Positions 1-11,328 of a stretch of 64,000 bases of DNA are shown here, piece after piece (within the stretch, counting starts at the first letter, position 1; every line of letters begins with the position of its first letter). The notes under the pieces are model-generated. The model was given only the letters and a program-made list of their open reading frames with translations, was not told the origin of the DNA and did not search any database. Position numbers and translations under genes: made by a program. This DNA comes from Mucor racemosus (Eukaryota; Mucoromycota; Mucoromycetes; Mucorales; Mucoraceae). The stretch is from positions 1,798,001-1,862,000 of the forward strand of contig JAPEHQ010000012.1 of NCBI GenBank assembly GCA_027405735.1, written 5' to 3'.

Positions 1-1
1 A

Positions 2-1996
2 ATACTTCATGCTCCAAACCTAAACGAAAAAATGTACTTGCAAGGAGATGCTTCCGTATATGGAATTGCCGCTTGTTTATATCAAAAAGACCCCTTAGGT
101 CGTATTAAACATATTGGTTTTGTGAGTAAATCTTTGAATCAAGCTGAACGTAATTGGTCAACCAATCGTCGAGAATGCGCTGCAATCGTATTTGGTTTTG
201 TGAAATTCAAATCAGTATTGTGGGGTCATCCAAACATTGAAGTGTTAACTGATCATTTGGCTTTAACTTTCATGTTTACTTCGACTGGTCTAAATAGCAC
301 ATTACAAAGTTACTTGGAAATTCTTGGAGAATATAGCTTTACTATTTCGCATGTCAAAGGAATAAACAATGTATTATGTGATGCTTTGTCTCGCATTTAT
401 CCTCCAATTGAAGAGGACAAGCTATTAGAAAATGAAAATGATAGACAAATCAAGAAATTACAAAAACTCATTTTAATTAAAAGAGCATCCAATAATAAAA
501 AAGAGTTAGTTAAAGAAACAACTTTCTATGCTCAAGATGTGAATCTAAATGTACTAGCTATCAAATTAAATAGCAAGGAATTCAAATCTAAAACCACTGA
601 TTATGTGTGTCCTCCCGCAAAAGAACGTGCACAAATAATAAAAGATGCTCATGAGTTGGGTCATTTTGGTGAAGCCTCTGTTATTGACCATATCCATACA
701 TATCATGGCTTGCACTGGACATCTATCTATTCAGATTGTAAAGAAATTGTAAAATCTTGTCGTGAATGTGCTCAACATAACATTACCAGAAAAGGATTTA
801 ACCCTGCAAAAAGCATCGTCAGTTTTGACGCAATGGATTTCTGTGCCTTTGATCTTTTAGGACCATTGCCTGCCACAGATAAAGGGAATATCTATGTTTT
901 AGTTATGATTGACCTATGCACACGTTATGTAATCGTTCGTGCACTTCCAAACAAAAATAGTAGTACGATAGCACAAGCAATTTTGAATATTTTCGGGGAC
1001 TATGGCGTAGCCTTGTCCGTACAGTTAACGGATAATGGAAAAGAATTTCGGTGCATGTTGATGAACCACTTTGCAAAGACCTTATCCATCAAACACAATT
1101 ATTCATTACCTTATTATAAACAATCAAACGGCAGCTGCGAAAACGCTGTGAAAAATGTTACACAAACCTTAAGAAAAATGTGTGGAAACGATACCCATAA
1201 TTGGGATGATCGTCTTGCTATCTGTCAACTTGTCATTAATATGAAAGTTAAACAAAGAACTGGTAGTACTCCTTTTAGTTTGATGTTTGCACGCCAAGTC
1301 AATACTAATAGAGAAGTCGAAAAATTAAATTTAAATGGTCGTAAAGCCTTGACCGTTGAAGAATTGGAAAAAAGGGTCGAATACATGAATGACATTGTCT
1401 TCCCTGCAATTCAAGAACGTACAAAACTCTTAGCGGAAGAATACAGCAAAAAATTGGACAAAAAGCGATATATCCTTGAAGATATACCTTTTGATTCAGC
1501 TGTCATGGTTCGCCTACCTGAAGGTCGCCAATCTAAATTAGCTCCTTTATACGCAGGACCTTATATTGTCGTTCGACGTACTATGGCTGGCAACTATATA
1601 TTAAAAGATGAGACCAATGAATTGCTCCATCGCGAGTATACTCCATCTGAATTAAAGCTCGTCAATATTGATGAAACCGCTTTAGAAAGTGAATATTTTG
1701 AAGTCGAAGACATCCGAAATCATCGTACCCGAAAAGATGGTATGATTGAATATCTCGTGAAATGGTCAGGTTATTCTGACAGAGAAAACGAATATATTAC
1801 AGAGGATTTATTTTCTACACCTCTACCCATCAAAAAATATTGGGAAAAGATTCGTCGCATTAAAGACTCACAAAAACAACGGGTAAATAAAAATAATTCC
1901 ACTACCAAAAATACAAATCGCTCCATTGGAAAAAGATCAAATGATGATCAAAACAATTCTCAACAGAAAGATACCAAAAGACATAAAAAGGCATAA
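2..1996 (+). mobile_element. Ty3/gypsy chromovirus pol, 3' part (RNase H, integrase, chromodomain)
   Basis: The frame is open from base 2, so the protein began upstream of the window and the reverse transcriptase is outside it. Residues below are counted from the first Met at 32. RNase H lies at about 1-125 (first acidic site in GDASVYG, then a THLALTFMF-like hinge and DALSR). Next come an HHCC integrase zinc finger (HELGHFGEA ... CRECAQH, about 209-247), the integrase core with its acidic triad (D in AFDLLGPLP, D in TDNGKEF, E in NGSCENAVK), and a chromodomain near the C-terminus (EVEDIRNHR ... YLVKWSGYS). The tail is Lys/Asn-rich. The chromodomain places it among chromoviruses, which integrate into heterochromatin. 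No stop interrupts the 654 codons, so this part is intact. I could not recognise the 3' LTR after the stop. Confidence 0.95.
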
Positions 1997-2885
1997 TCGT
2001 TATATTTTATTTTTTTCGCTGGAACACAACAAAAACAAAAGACAGCTTTATTTTTTACTTAACCAATAAACGATATATGTACCATCATATAAACTTTATA
2101 ACCTTAAATATTTATTCGAGATGATACTCTACAAATTTCAATTACGCATGCATAATATATTTCTTAATAATCCTATACATACTATATGCAATCACCTTTT
2201 TGTACTACAAAAAGCTTGACTGGGGAGAGTGCAATGAAATGACACGTTTTATAGACCAAAGTTGCCATTGTCATTTTAGAAAAATAACTGATCTCGATTC
2301 GTACCTGAATCTCGCTCCATAAGGACTGAGTTCCAATCAGATCCCAATAAGCATTACGAGGAAACTCTATATTGCTGGTGCCTGTAAAAGGAAGTATTCC
2401 TGATCAAAATACAACCTTCTACAACACGACACCTATGATATAAAGCTGTACTTATGTTGCATTAATAAAATATTCCAAAACTCCTGCTCATAAAAACGCA
2501 GTTGCAGTAATTCTAGATAAGGAATCACATCCCATAAAAATAAGCTCAGTTGCATTTTAAATTATAACTGGAATGTTGAAAGATCAACATCCATCTAATG
2601 ATATTCTATCATATCAAACAAAGTATCAACATCTCAACCAAGTATCTTATAAAAGAATGTCAATAAAAGACATTATGATTGAACACCTGTAAAATAGGCA
2701 TCAACACACAAACATCCACTATTTTACAATTCCTATAAATATAGCATACTTTATGAAGATATCATTCTTTTTCTTCAGATTTCTTTTAATCGCAATAAAA
2801 CCGTGGAAAGACTATAATTGTATTTATCAACGCTTTTATTTTTTATTTTATTTTTTATTTTTATAAAATTACTTCAATTTTATTG
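1997..2885. other. Spacer after the retroelement; weak coding-like fragment on minus strand
   Basis: AT-rich DNA between pol and the left inverted arm. On the minus strand, about 2402 down to 2306, an AG-bounded frame reads ILPFTGTSNIEF ... WSEIQ and ends at a CAG|GTACGA donor-like site. It could be a relic exon. I cannot assign it to a family. No LTR end was recognised. Confidence 0.3.
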
Positions 2886-3335
2886 CAATAATTATTGCAT
2901 TAGAGGTAATTTACATTAAGTTTTAGTCTTACCTCCTCTCCAATATCATAAAAATAAACATGACCATCACTGGAACCTATTGCCGCCTGTTTATCATCTT
3001 TGTTGTCCTAAGCCAATTTATCCAATGCTTTACCAGAACCGGCTGAAGTACTTACAAATGATTCTTGGGTATTTGTTTTCAACAAATTCCACAAATTAAT
3101 TAACTGATTCCATCTACAGTAGTATCAAACGTATCATCAGCTCGCCTTATGATAAATGTCAATATAACATCAGAAACATTCCATTATTGTCACTTTTATC
3201 AGCTATAAAAAGCTTGATTTTTAATAATGCAGCAATTAAATAAAAAACAAGATGATCTAATAGCATATAATGAGTATTTAACATCTAAGTAAGTTTGATG
3301 AAGTATGCTTTTAAACCCTTTTAAAAACCCTGAGC
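2886..3335 (-). repeat. Left arm of inverted duplication with dynein-intermediate-chain-like pseudogene fragment
   Basis: Reverse complement of 5160-5603 over about 450 bp. Read on the minus strand it encodes a WD-type fragment ending SSDGHVYFYDIGEE, followed by a GTAAGAC donor. It shares in-frame stops with the other arm (for example GCT-TAG-GAC), so the gene fragment was already dead when it was duplicated. The outer edge stops where the right arm continues, which suggests this arm is the derived copy. The dynein intermediate chain assignment rests on remembered family pattern (ALDKLA ... AAIGSSDGHVY) and is probable, not proven. Confidence 0.75.
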
Positions 3336-5159
3336 CAAATACACTACGGCCGAACTATGTTTCCTATGGGCATAATGAGCCGCACAGATGGGCAGAATAA
3401 AAAAGTTTGTGCAGATCAGGCAGCCCAGACCCCAGATGAGCAGAGCAATGAGATCAAGGTTTTTTAGTCAATTTACTAAAGTATATCAATCATAATATAA
3501 TTAATAACGAAGATGATTTGAATCATTTAAAGCAGATGTGAGTTAATCTGATTCAACAGAATTGCTTTATTGACGAGATATTTCAATTTAAAATTTGTGG
3601 TTTGAAAGAGTTTTGCCCATTTTCTTCTTTGGGGGACCAAATGGGAACAACGACAACAACCTGTTTGGTAACACTAAAAGTATTTATGCCTTTGTAAATT
3701 TCTGTTTGTAACACATAAATTCTTTTTTCTTCCCTACTCTTTCCTCAGCTCTTTTATTTACGTTTAGAACGACAACAAAAATACTAAAATGTTTTTATAA
3801 ACTGAAATCATAAAGCAGGTACAAGTACGTGTTTTTCCTATTGTTTATTTGGAAATGAATTATTAACTGTTAACGTTAGGGCGCGTTATAATGTCTTTTT
3901 CGAACAAAAAAAGCATCCAGCACTTAATTATTTTGTTCCATTATTTACTTTATAATCAATGCTTTTTTGGTCTAAAGTCGATATCTACCAAAAGAAAAAC
4001 TGGTTATTATAGAAGCATGTATAGTATTGACTTGATTTGAATGAATAAATAAACTCATGTTAGTCTATTTAGTTTCTAAAAAGTATTTGTTTCTATTTAG
4101 TGGCCAACAGCTAAGAAGAGGAAAACAAGATGTTGTCTTGTATACCACTACCAACTATCAAAGGTACACCATAATTATTACTTATTAGCTTGTTAATTAA
4201 TTTTATTAATAATTCAATTTTTATAGGTCAAAAGTAAAGGCGTATTCAGCTCAAAACGCTTGAAGCAATTCAGTTATGCTAATTTACATGGTTTATCATC
4301 TCTTTCTCATTCAATTGCTATACTTGATTTTATTATTTTGTTTATACTGATAATCGAGTCGTTCTCTATTAGAGTTAACTCACCATCCTTGATTAGCGTA
4401 TCTATGATAACGGTCCATTATTAGCTCATGGTGTGCAAAGTTATTATAAGGAGTTGTCTAATTTCAAATTTATATGATTCAACTGCTGATGCTAAACTAG
4501 CATTAAATTAGTTGTGTTGACTCGTAATAAATTAAGGCATTTTATCAAGTACGGTGTTGGCATTCAATGTATTTCACTTAAATTGGACAGACAGAGATGT
4601 TATTATGGTTCATGCAGAGATCTATGAACATGAAAAAATGATCCAAATTGTGATGCTTCATCGACCTGTACGAACGTTTTTTGTGGCGATACCTAATGGC
4701 TCAAGTGGAATTTAGGCATTTAATTGTCAAACGTATCGAATCAAAATGAAGTTGGTTGATTGATACAGTATAACGGATAATAAATGCAATGTCATTTATT
4801 GAATGGGTGAATGTAAATGTATCGTATAAAGCAACACAGCTTACTTGTGAATGAAAATACTAATTATTCTGATTAACATCAATAGGTTCAAAAGCATAGT
4901 TAAGTATAATCATTGCTACTAAACTGCATAATTTGATATGCAGAAACTTCTTGAAGTATTTATTCTTTTTTTTTGGTAATGCTACGAATCATCGTTTAAT
5001 ATGACTGAATATTAATGAATCAGAGAAAATACAACTAGTAAAAAACTGATACCCAAGGTACATCGAGGTCAACCGATAAAAAGTGCATTCATTGTATAGT
5101 GGTGGAAATGGCAACATTTTGAAGGATAAAAATTACAGGACCAAGATTTTGTGTTTGCC
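3336..5159. other. Spacer between the two inverted arms
   Basis: About 1.8 kb of AT-rich sequence separating the arms. Short open stretches occur (for example around 4575-4715, reading DVIMVHAEIYEHEKM), but they contain stops and I recognise no family. If the arms belong to one mobile unit this is its interior. No transposase is visible. Confidence 0.4.
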
Positions 5160-6345
5160 TCAGAATTTTTAAAAGGGTTTTAATAGTATACTTCATCAAA
5201 CTTATTACTTAGATGTTAAATACTCATTATATGCTATTAGTATCATCTTGTTTTTTATTTAATTGCTGTATTATTAAAAATCAAGCTTTTCATAGCTTAT
5301 AACAATGACAATGGGATGTTTCTGGTTTTAGATTGACATTTATCGTAAGGCGAGCTGATGATACGTTTGATACTACTGTAGATGGAACCAGTTAATTTAA
5401 TCTATGGAATTTTTTGAATACAAATACCGAAGAATTATTTGCAAGTACTTAAGTTAGTTCTGGTAAAGCATTGGATAAATTGGCTTAGGACAACAAAGAT
5501 GATAAACAGGCGGCAATAGGTTCCAGTGATGGTCATGTTTATTTTTATGATATTGGAGAGGAGGTAAGACTAAAACTTAATGTAAATTACCTCTAATGCA
5601 ATAATTATAAAGTAATACTATACTATTATCAAATAAACTATCACACAATATTAACATGTATAAACATTTACTACAGTAATTAGCTTTAACCAAGCGCATA
5701 CAGCATCATAAATTCTTGAAAAAGTTCTCAAGTATTATAAAATCTCTTATTTTTAAGACTTACAAGGCTTATAAGCGGAATATTAATTCCAAAAATTATT
5801 TTTGTCCAGATCATCAATTTTGACATTTTTTTATTTTTTTTTTCAGGTTTTGCAAATTTATAGTCAATTATACTATCAATTATAAAAATAAAAAATATAC
5901 ACATATACAGAATCTAGCGCTCTATTTGCTCATTAAAAAATAACAAACCTTTTTATTGCAAACTATTACATGAAAACCTCTTAACCAAAAATCTGTTTTT
6001 GGGACAAAAGTACACATTTTCATTACTTAAAATTTAATATTAAGCTTTTATAAAATGTGTATTAGTCATGGCTACAAGTTTCTCTCACAATGTAGTATAT
6101 TTAAACGCTGATTTTGGTATCAAAATTCGATTTTTCTGTTTTTTGATCAAAATCATGAGTGTTGGTAAGGATAAAATGAGTCCCAAAAATGTCCGCTACA
6201 AAAACTGAATTTTCAGACCGTACATGGTCAAATACAAGAAAAATAAAAATAAAAAAAACACTTTTGTATCTAAAACTTAGATATACCATAATATAAGAGA
6301 TTTAGCCGTTCAATCTTGCTATGCTCAATTACGGCGTCGCTCTAC
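5160..6345 (+). repeat. Composite repeat copy I: dynein-like pseudogene fragment plus element A
   Basis: Bases 5160-5603 form the right inverted arm, with the dynein-like WD fragment in the plus orientation and several in-frame stops. Bases about 5604-6345 (element A) recur in reverse orientation at 24470-25110, joined to the same dynein fragment. The dynein fragment and element A are therefore linked and move, or were duplicated, together. The end of element A (GCCGTT ... CTCAATTACGGC, about 6305-6395) also recurs at 25765-25845. The short frames inside are not convincing genes. Confidence 0.75.
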
Positions 6346-6775
6346 GGGCTTGCTTTTGCAATTTTTTAATGAATGTATGATATGACAGGCGGTTTTTCTG
6401 GTAGAAAAATGTATGTTTTTATGGTAACAGATATTCCCTATTTTGTTTATTTTATGATTGATGTGCTGTAATGCTGCTTTTATATTGGCTGAAATGGGCA
6501 ATTTAACAGGGTTTTAATTGCGCTAAATAATATAAAGCCTTGAAAATCCTTTTCTACGTATGTTGTTTCTCTCTTTTTGTTTTCATATTCCAAGGAGATG
6601 TTTACCGTTTGATAAGGCATATCAGACTATCAAGCTGGTATCCTTTTATTTTATCTGAATACGCATGCTAACATAGAGGACTAATATTTTTCATATAAAT
6701 GTCAGTCGTTGTGTTAGAGGCTGATATTTTTATTTAATCGCAATCTAGGATCAAATATCATTATTTACTGCTGTA
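6346..6775. other. Spacer upstream of hAT relic
   Basis: The first 50 bases still match the 25765-25845 repeat. Beyond that I see no gene. No hAT terminal inverted repeat was found here that could mark the left end of the neighbouring transposase relic. Confidence 0.3.
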
Positions 6776-7701
6776 TTGTTGGACGTATTTTTTGATTACC
6801 AGATCAAATCCAAGGCAATAATGATATTCATATCTAAATTCTGTTATGAAAGTTCGTGGGGTACGAGGAATAGAAGAGAGTATAATAAAAAAAAACAAAG
6901 CAAAGAGAGACGGAATGAAGATAGAATGCCTAAACGCAGAAAGGACATCCTGAATAAGATGCTCGATAATTGTAGTTCGTGGGTGAAGAAAAAAGTGCTC
7001 GAAAATAAAGAGCTTGATATCTACATTAAAAGTGACGATAGAGATGAATTTGCTTCACCACCCTCGCTTATTAGTTTGTATGAAAACAAAAATGGAAATA
7101 ATGGTAAGGCAATTGACAAGAGCTACATACATATCAAAATTTTAACGTGGTTTTGTTATTTATTTTAAAAAAGAGATTGAGATTACCAACAAAAATCTTG
7201 AATTTAAATTTGCAACTCGACCATTGATTTACTGCAAGAGATACAGCAACAAATATCCGTTACTTTCTCTGTTTGCCGCCAAACATTTAGGAATTCGTGC
7301 CACCAGTGTGGCTTTCAAACGCCTATTTTTCCAAGCTAAAGGGTTTATAAAAAAAAAGAGCTAAATTGGAACCATCGACGGCCGAGAAGTATGTGCTTTT
7401 AAACTGCTGGTACAGAGAGTTTAGTAAGTGCTTATCAATGCTATAATCAACAAGAAAATAATATTGCAGTACTCATAATTTTTTCTATCAATTGATATCT
7501 CATCGTCAAAAAAATAAACAATGATTAAGTTAATCTTTAAATAATACCATTACTAAAAACAAAAAAAAGCAATTGCTGCTAATGTCTCTTGGAATATAAC
7601 TTTCGTCTTAATTTATTATTGCGTGCTTCCAAAAAAAGCTTGGCTCGTTGTGGCGAGCTTTGGTCAAGCTTGTCGAAGGCTCGGCTCGTGTTTTATACTT
7701 A
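6776..7701 (+). mobile_element. Decayed hAT transposon: transposase C-terminal relic and right terminus
   Basis: An open stretch at 6776-7168 (basic, no start I trust) is followed, out of frame and across a stop, by 7171-7430. That part reads as a hAT C-terminal dimerisation region: KYPLLSLFAAKHLGIRATSV, then FKRLFFQAKGFI, and after a frame shift EKYVLLNCWYREF. The hATC family has the pattern YP-L ... A-x-L-I-ATS-SER-FS-AG. Bases 7640-7701 match the terminus of the hAT MITE at 25127-25551 in reverse (GGCTCGGCTCGTGTTTTATACTTA), so the relic appears to be a degenerate autonomous relative of that MITE family. The left end is missing. Confidence 0.75.
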
Positions 7702-7979
7702 GTAGGTTGTGAACATTTCCCTTTGAAATCAGCGCGTCAAAGAGGTGTTCTTACTCTCCTCATGTAAAACTAGAAGTTATTAGGATTAAAATTCGCTGAT
7801 ATAGGATTTTTGTTGTAGATGTTTTACGGTTATAAGAGTAAGTTTCAAATAGCTTTTAAATATTTTCGAATGTGTTTGTCTAATATTGTGTCAGATTAAG
7901 TAAAACCTTCAAGGAAGATGTACCTTCACTCTATAGGTCATTGATATCTCTTGGAAAATAGAAATATCAGTACCAGAGT
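7702..7979. repeat. Spacer containing a dispersed repeat (about 7715-7830)
   Basis: About 115 bp (TCAGCGCGTCAAAG ... TTTTTGTTGTAG) recur in reverse orientation at about 29848-29965, where they form part of an insertion in R copy 2. No gene is visible in the remainder. Confidence 0.5.
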
Positions 7980-8013
7980 TAACTATTTAAAACGAGCTGA
8001 GCCTTTTTTACGT

Positions 8014-8503
8014 TGAAGTGAACTAAGCTAGATTCCCATCATAAAATACCTAAATTAAATGTCATCTCATTTGAAACCATGCTATCAAAGATAAGACTAT
8101 ATAGTAAATAGACAATTGCATAAAGATAGCAAGGGTATAATACTCAAATAAGAGATGCTAAAATACTAAAGTAATGTGGGATATCCTAAATAAAAGATAC
8201 AAAAAGTACATACTTATCAAGTAGAACAAGTAAGGGCTGTTCTGAAAGCATGATTGACAAACTATATTTAAAACACCGTTCTTGATCCACCAAATCAATA
8301 ACCAAACAACCCAACATTTATACTCAAAATTAATGGAATCGTTGACAATTGCAATTTGCAATGCAATTGCAAGATAGTAAATAATCACCAAATAATATAA
8401 ATAGAGACGTAGAATAACCATTTGATTGCACATTATCCATATTTTAATAAAGAAGGATTTTAACAGTATTCTTTATCGCTTTTTACACCCATATTTTACT
8501 GCA
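8014..8503. mobile_element. Solo LTR, 490 bp, with TACGT target duplication
   Basis: Begins TGAAGTGAAC and ends TTTTACTGCA (TG...CA). It is flanked by the direct repeat TACGT at 8009-8013 and 8504-8508. It is nearly identical to the LTR at 29235-29717, with five substitutions and one 7-bp indel counted by eye, so both insertions are recent. It interrupts the hAT MITE. The 91-codon minus-strand frame inside it is a by-product. Confidence 0.9.
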
Positions 8504-8709
8504 TACGTAGCCGAGGTTTTTTCAAGGCTTGTTGAAGTTAGGCGAGCCTTTTTGTGTAGGGACTAAAACTCATCGCCTCTGTATGAGGTTTATTTTACCT
8601 TTCCAGTGATAAATATCTAAAATAAAGCAAAATTATGAATGACAACTGACAGTAATCTAGAGTTGTAGCATCATATCATTTACTAATTATTATTAAACTT
8701 GAGCTTTTT

Positions 8710-9813
8710 TAAAAAAAGTGATTTTTCGAAACTTTGTAAATTAAAAACAACGTAAAAAGTACCGTTTATTAGAATGAATTAAATATGGGTTTATATATTT
8801 ATTGGGATTGTGTGATAAGATCTAATCGACCCCTGTCCATTGGATGTGACAATGGTGCAGTAAATTACGATGTGATTCACTAAAATAAAAAAATATAAAA
8901 AAATAAAAGCAGTAGAAATACAATTATAATCAGCTAAAGTTTTTATTACAAAAGATTTCTGAAGAGTTAAAATAATTGAAAAGTATGAGGGTATTTATAG
9001 TGATTTGGAGAACTTGGATACCATCAGACTTGAATGGATGTATATTTAGTAATCTTCCAGTTTTGAGTACATTGTTATTGGTTTGATATTTTAAGGGGTA
9101 AACTGTATAGAGCATTGACCATAAGGGATTGTATGTCAAGTGTGACAATATCGACCTTTTGGGAAATGGTTGTTTTTGTTTATTTCTGTTATATCTATTT
9201 TATGTAACCTTGATTTTTAAGGGGTAGTTTTTATATGCTTGAATCTTATTTATATTGATAGTGCAACTACGATATAGATGAGTAGTTGACTAAGTTGATA
9301 TCTTTGTTTATTATCATTATTAATTTGGATAGAATCCTGTTTTGATATATATATCATTTGTGTAATTGATTGCGCCGTGATCAAGGGTGCTATCATCTAC
9401 ACGACATGTATGGTTCAAAAAGGGTATTTCATATTTTTAGCATCCGTTTGTTATTGTGTTCAATTGAAGCGTTTGTTTATTATCGTTGTTCACATTTCAA
9501 GTGGCATCATATTTTATGAGCGACACTTGAAATTTAGGTTGTTTTATTTTTATCAAGCGTTTTTAGTATGTAATTCCACTGCAAATGGAAATTATTATTA
9601 ATGTGTATGGATATAATATGTTATGTTTCAGTGGTAATATTGGGATCATGCTTTTATGATTCACTAGTAGGATGATGATAGACGCATGAAATGTAACCTT
9701 GCTTGATTCGCATGTTGAACATCATGGTTTGACAGTTATTCTAAAATGTTGGTAATTGGGTAATTCCTAATTCTGATAGATCAAGAAGGCAGAAACTCCC
9801 TCTCTTCTACACA
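8710..9813. mobile_element. 1.1 kb insertion with AGCTTTTT target duplication (repeat S copy)
   Basis: The octamer AGCTTTTT occurs at 8702-8709 and again at 9814-9821, while the MITE sequence it interrupts has it once. This fits an insertion with an 8-bp duplication. Bases about 8937-9595 are repeated in reverse at about 26250-27265. A 74-codon plus-strand frame at 9377-9601 has a counterpart in the other copy (GAIIYTT ... CYCV-LKRLFIIVV), but the nucleotide similarity is just as high, so coding is unproven. I see no clear terminal inverted repeat. Confidence 0.6.
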
Positions 9814-9908
9814 AGCTTTTTGAAAAGAAGACAAAAGCTTGGCTTGTTATTACCAGCTTTGGTCAAGATCGTCCAAGACTCGGCTCGTGTTTTATAATCA
9901 ACCAGGAT

Positions 9909-11110
9909 GTATGTGCACAGCCAAACATGGACAAAAATTGACTAAGATTGGCCTTCAATTGATTATAAAAAAATGAGCATCTAAATTGATATATCAAGTT
10001 TTTTGTTGTATTCACAGGATAGGTCCAACCGAAAACTATTCCGCATTTTTTGTTTCAGCAAAAAATATTGATTTTTCGTCGAGATAATCAAGGTAATAGT
10101 TCATATTACAGCTCCCCCTATGGTAACTGGGTTTCAAAATTGATCTGACAAATCGACCAGAAAATGATCAAAAAAACAGAATTGCTTAATAGTTCATGAA
10201 CTAGAAAGTAAGTTGAACTAGTGTATTAAATAGTTTTTGTACAGTTTAAAATTCTGCATCCATCTAAAAAAAATTCAGACAATTGTTCCACGTTAAATTT
10301 TGAGCAAAATGAAATTGAAATTTTGAAGGGTTTTTGAAGATACACATTATTTTTCATAAATATCTTGCTAATATAAGTATTCCTAAAAATGCACAACAGA
10401 ATTAACTATCGATTGAGCTACTGCTGAATACTTTAGCTTTATTTTTCGTGGAGAAAACAAGATTTTTGTCAATTTTTTTTTCAAATTCAGAATTTGGGGT
10501 GAGGGTATACAGGGAAAAATTGAAGCTTGAAACGACGGTATCTCTTTGTACACATTTTTGAGGATATCTCCACGAAAAATCAATATTTTGAAAAAAACTA
10601 AATTGGGTCCAAGAACGCTCAACGAGGTGGATGATATGAGTACATACAAAATGCTACTCAATTTGACGAATAGTTTGAAAACTGCTTTAGAAATGCCAAA
10701 AAAATGAAAAAAATAAAATTTCCAGAATCTTTTTATACTTGAACATGTTATGGATTAATTTAAAACAAGTAAATTTTATTATTAAAAAGTATTAGTGTAG
10801 CTTAATTTTTTGTAGAGATATGAAGCCTCAAAGTTTTTAATTTTTAGCAGTGAAATACGCGTGAAAATCTGAAACATTATCACTGAAAAATTAATACCAA
10901 CTGCAAAAAATAGGATATTTTTGGATACTTATTTTTGAATTAAAGCTGAACATTTCAGGTGCATCGGTATATGATTTTTTCTCTGTGTTATTTAGTGAAA
11001 AAAAAGTAGAGCAGGGATGAAAGTGAGACCCAGTTTTCAAGGAAAAAGCAGAGACTTTTACATGTTTTTGAGTCTTTCGTGAGATATATAATAAATTTAG
11101 TTGTGTGTGT
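9909..11110 (-). repeat. R repeat, copy 1 (inverted, about 1.2 kb)
   Basis: Reverse complement of the first part of the R family (compare 27990-29200, 38390-39290 and 56580-57830). It carries the conserved inverted motif pair: AAAATATTGATTTTTCGTCG near 10062-10081 and ATCTCCACGAAAAATCAATA near 10566-10585. Short frames on both strands are open, but nothing separates coding from plain DNA similarity. The left end abuts the hAT MITE; the right end is about 220 bp downstream of GLO3. Confidence 0.75.
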
Positions 11111-11328
11111 GTGTGGAATACGTAGGCTATTTGCGGAAAAAATAACAACATATAGTCAACTAGGTAATTGTAAGTTTTTATTATCCCTTTTACTCTACAA
11201 CAAAAACGAACAATCTAAATGTGTACATTTTCTAATAAATATTCATGTATTTTTTAAAGATAGTTTAATATAAGTTTTTAGTTTTTATCATGAATGGAAA
11301 TATAGAAATAGTGTATAAAAGCATAAAG

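Larger units (their letters stand above)
7980..9900 (-). mobile_element. hAT-type miniature element split by two nested insertions
   Basis: Three pieces, 7980-8013, 8504-8709 and 9814-9900, align in order with the reverse complement of the 425-bp MITE at 25127-25551. They include both terminal inverted repeats (TTAAAACGAGCTGAGCC on the left, GACTCGGCTCGTGTTTTAT on the right). The flanking octamers ACCAGAGT (7972-7979) and ACCAGGAT (9901-9908) look like an aged 8-bp target duplication, as expected for hAT. A solo LTR (8014-8503) and a 1.1 kb segment (8710-9813) sit inside it, each with its own target duplication. Confidence 0.8.

Noticed and set aside
8158..8433. 91-codon minus-strand frame, hydrophobic
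   Set aside because: Lies fully inside the solo LTR and recurs only as part of that LTR.
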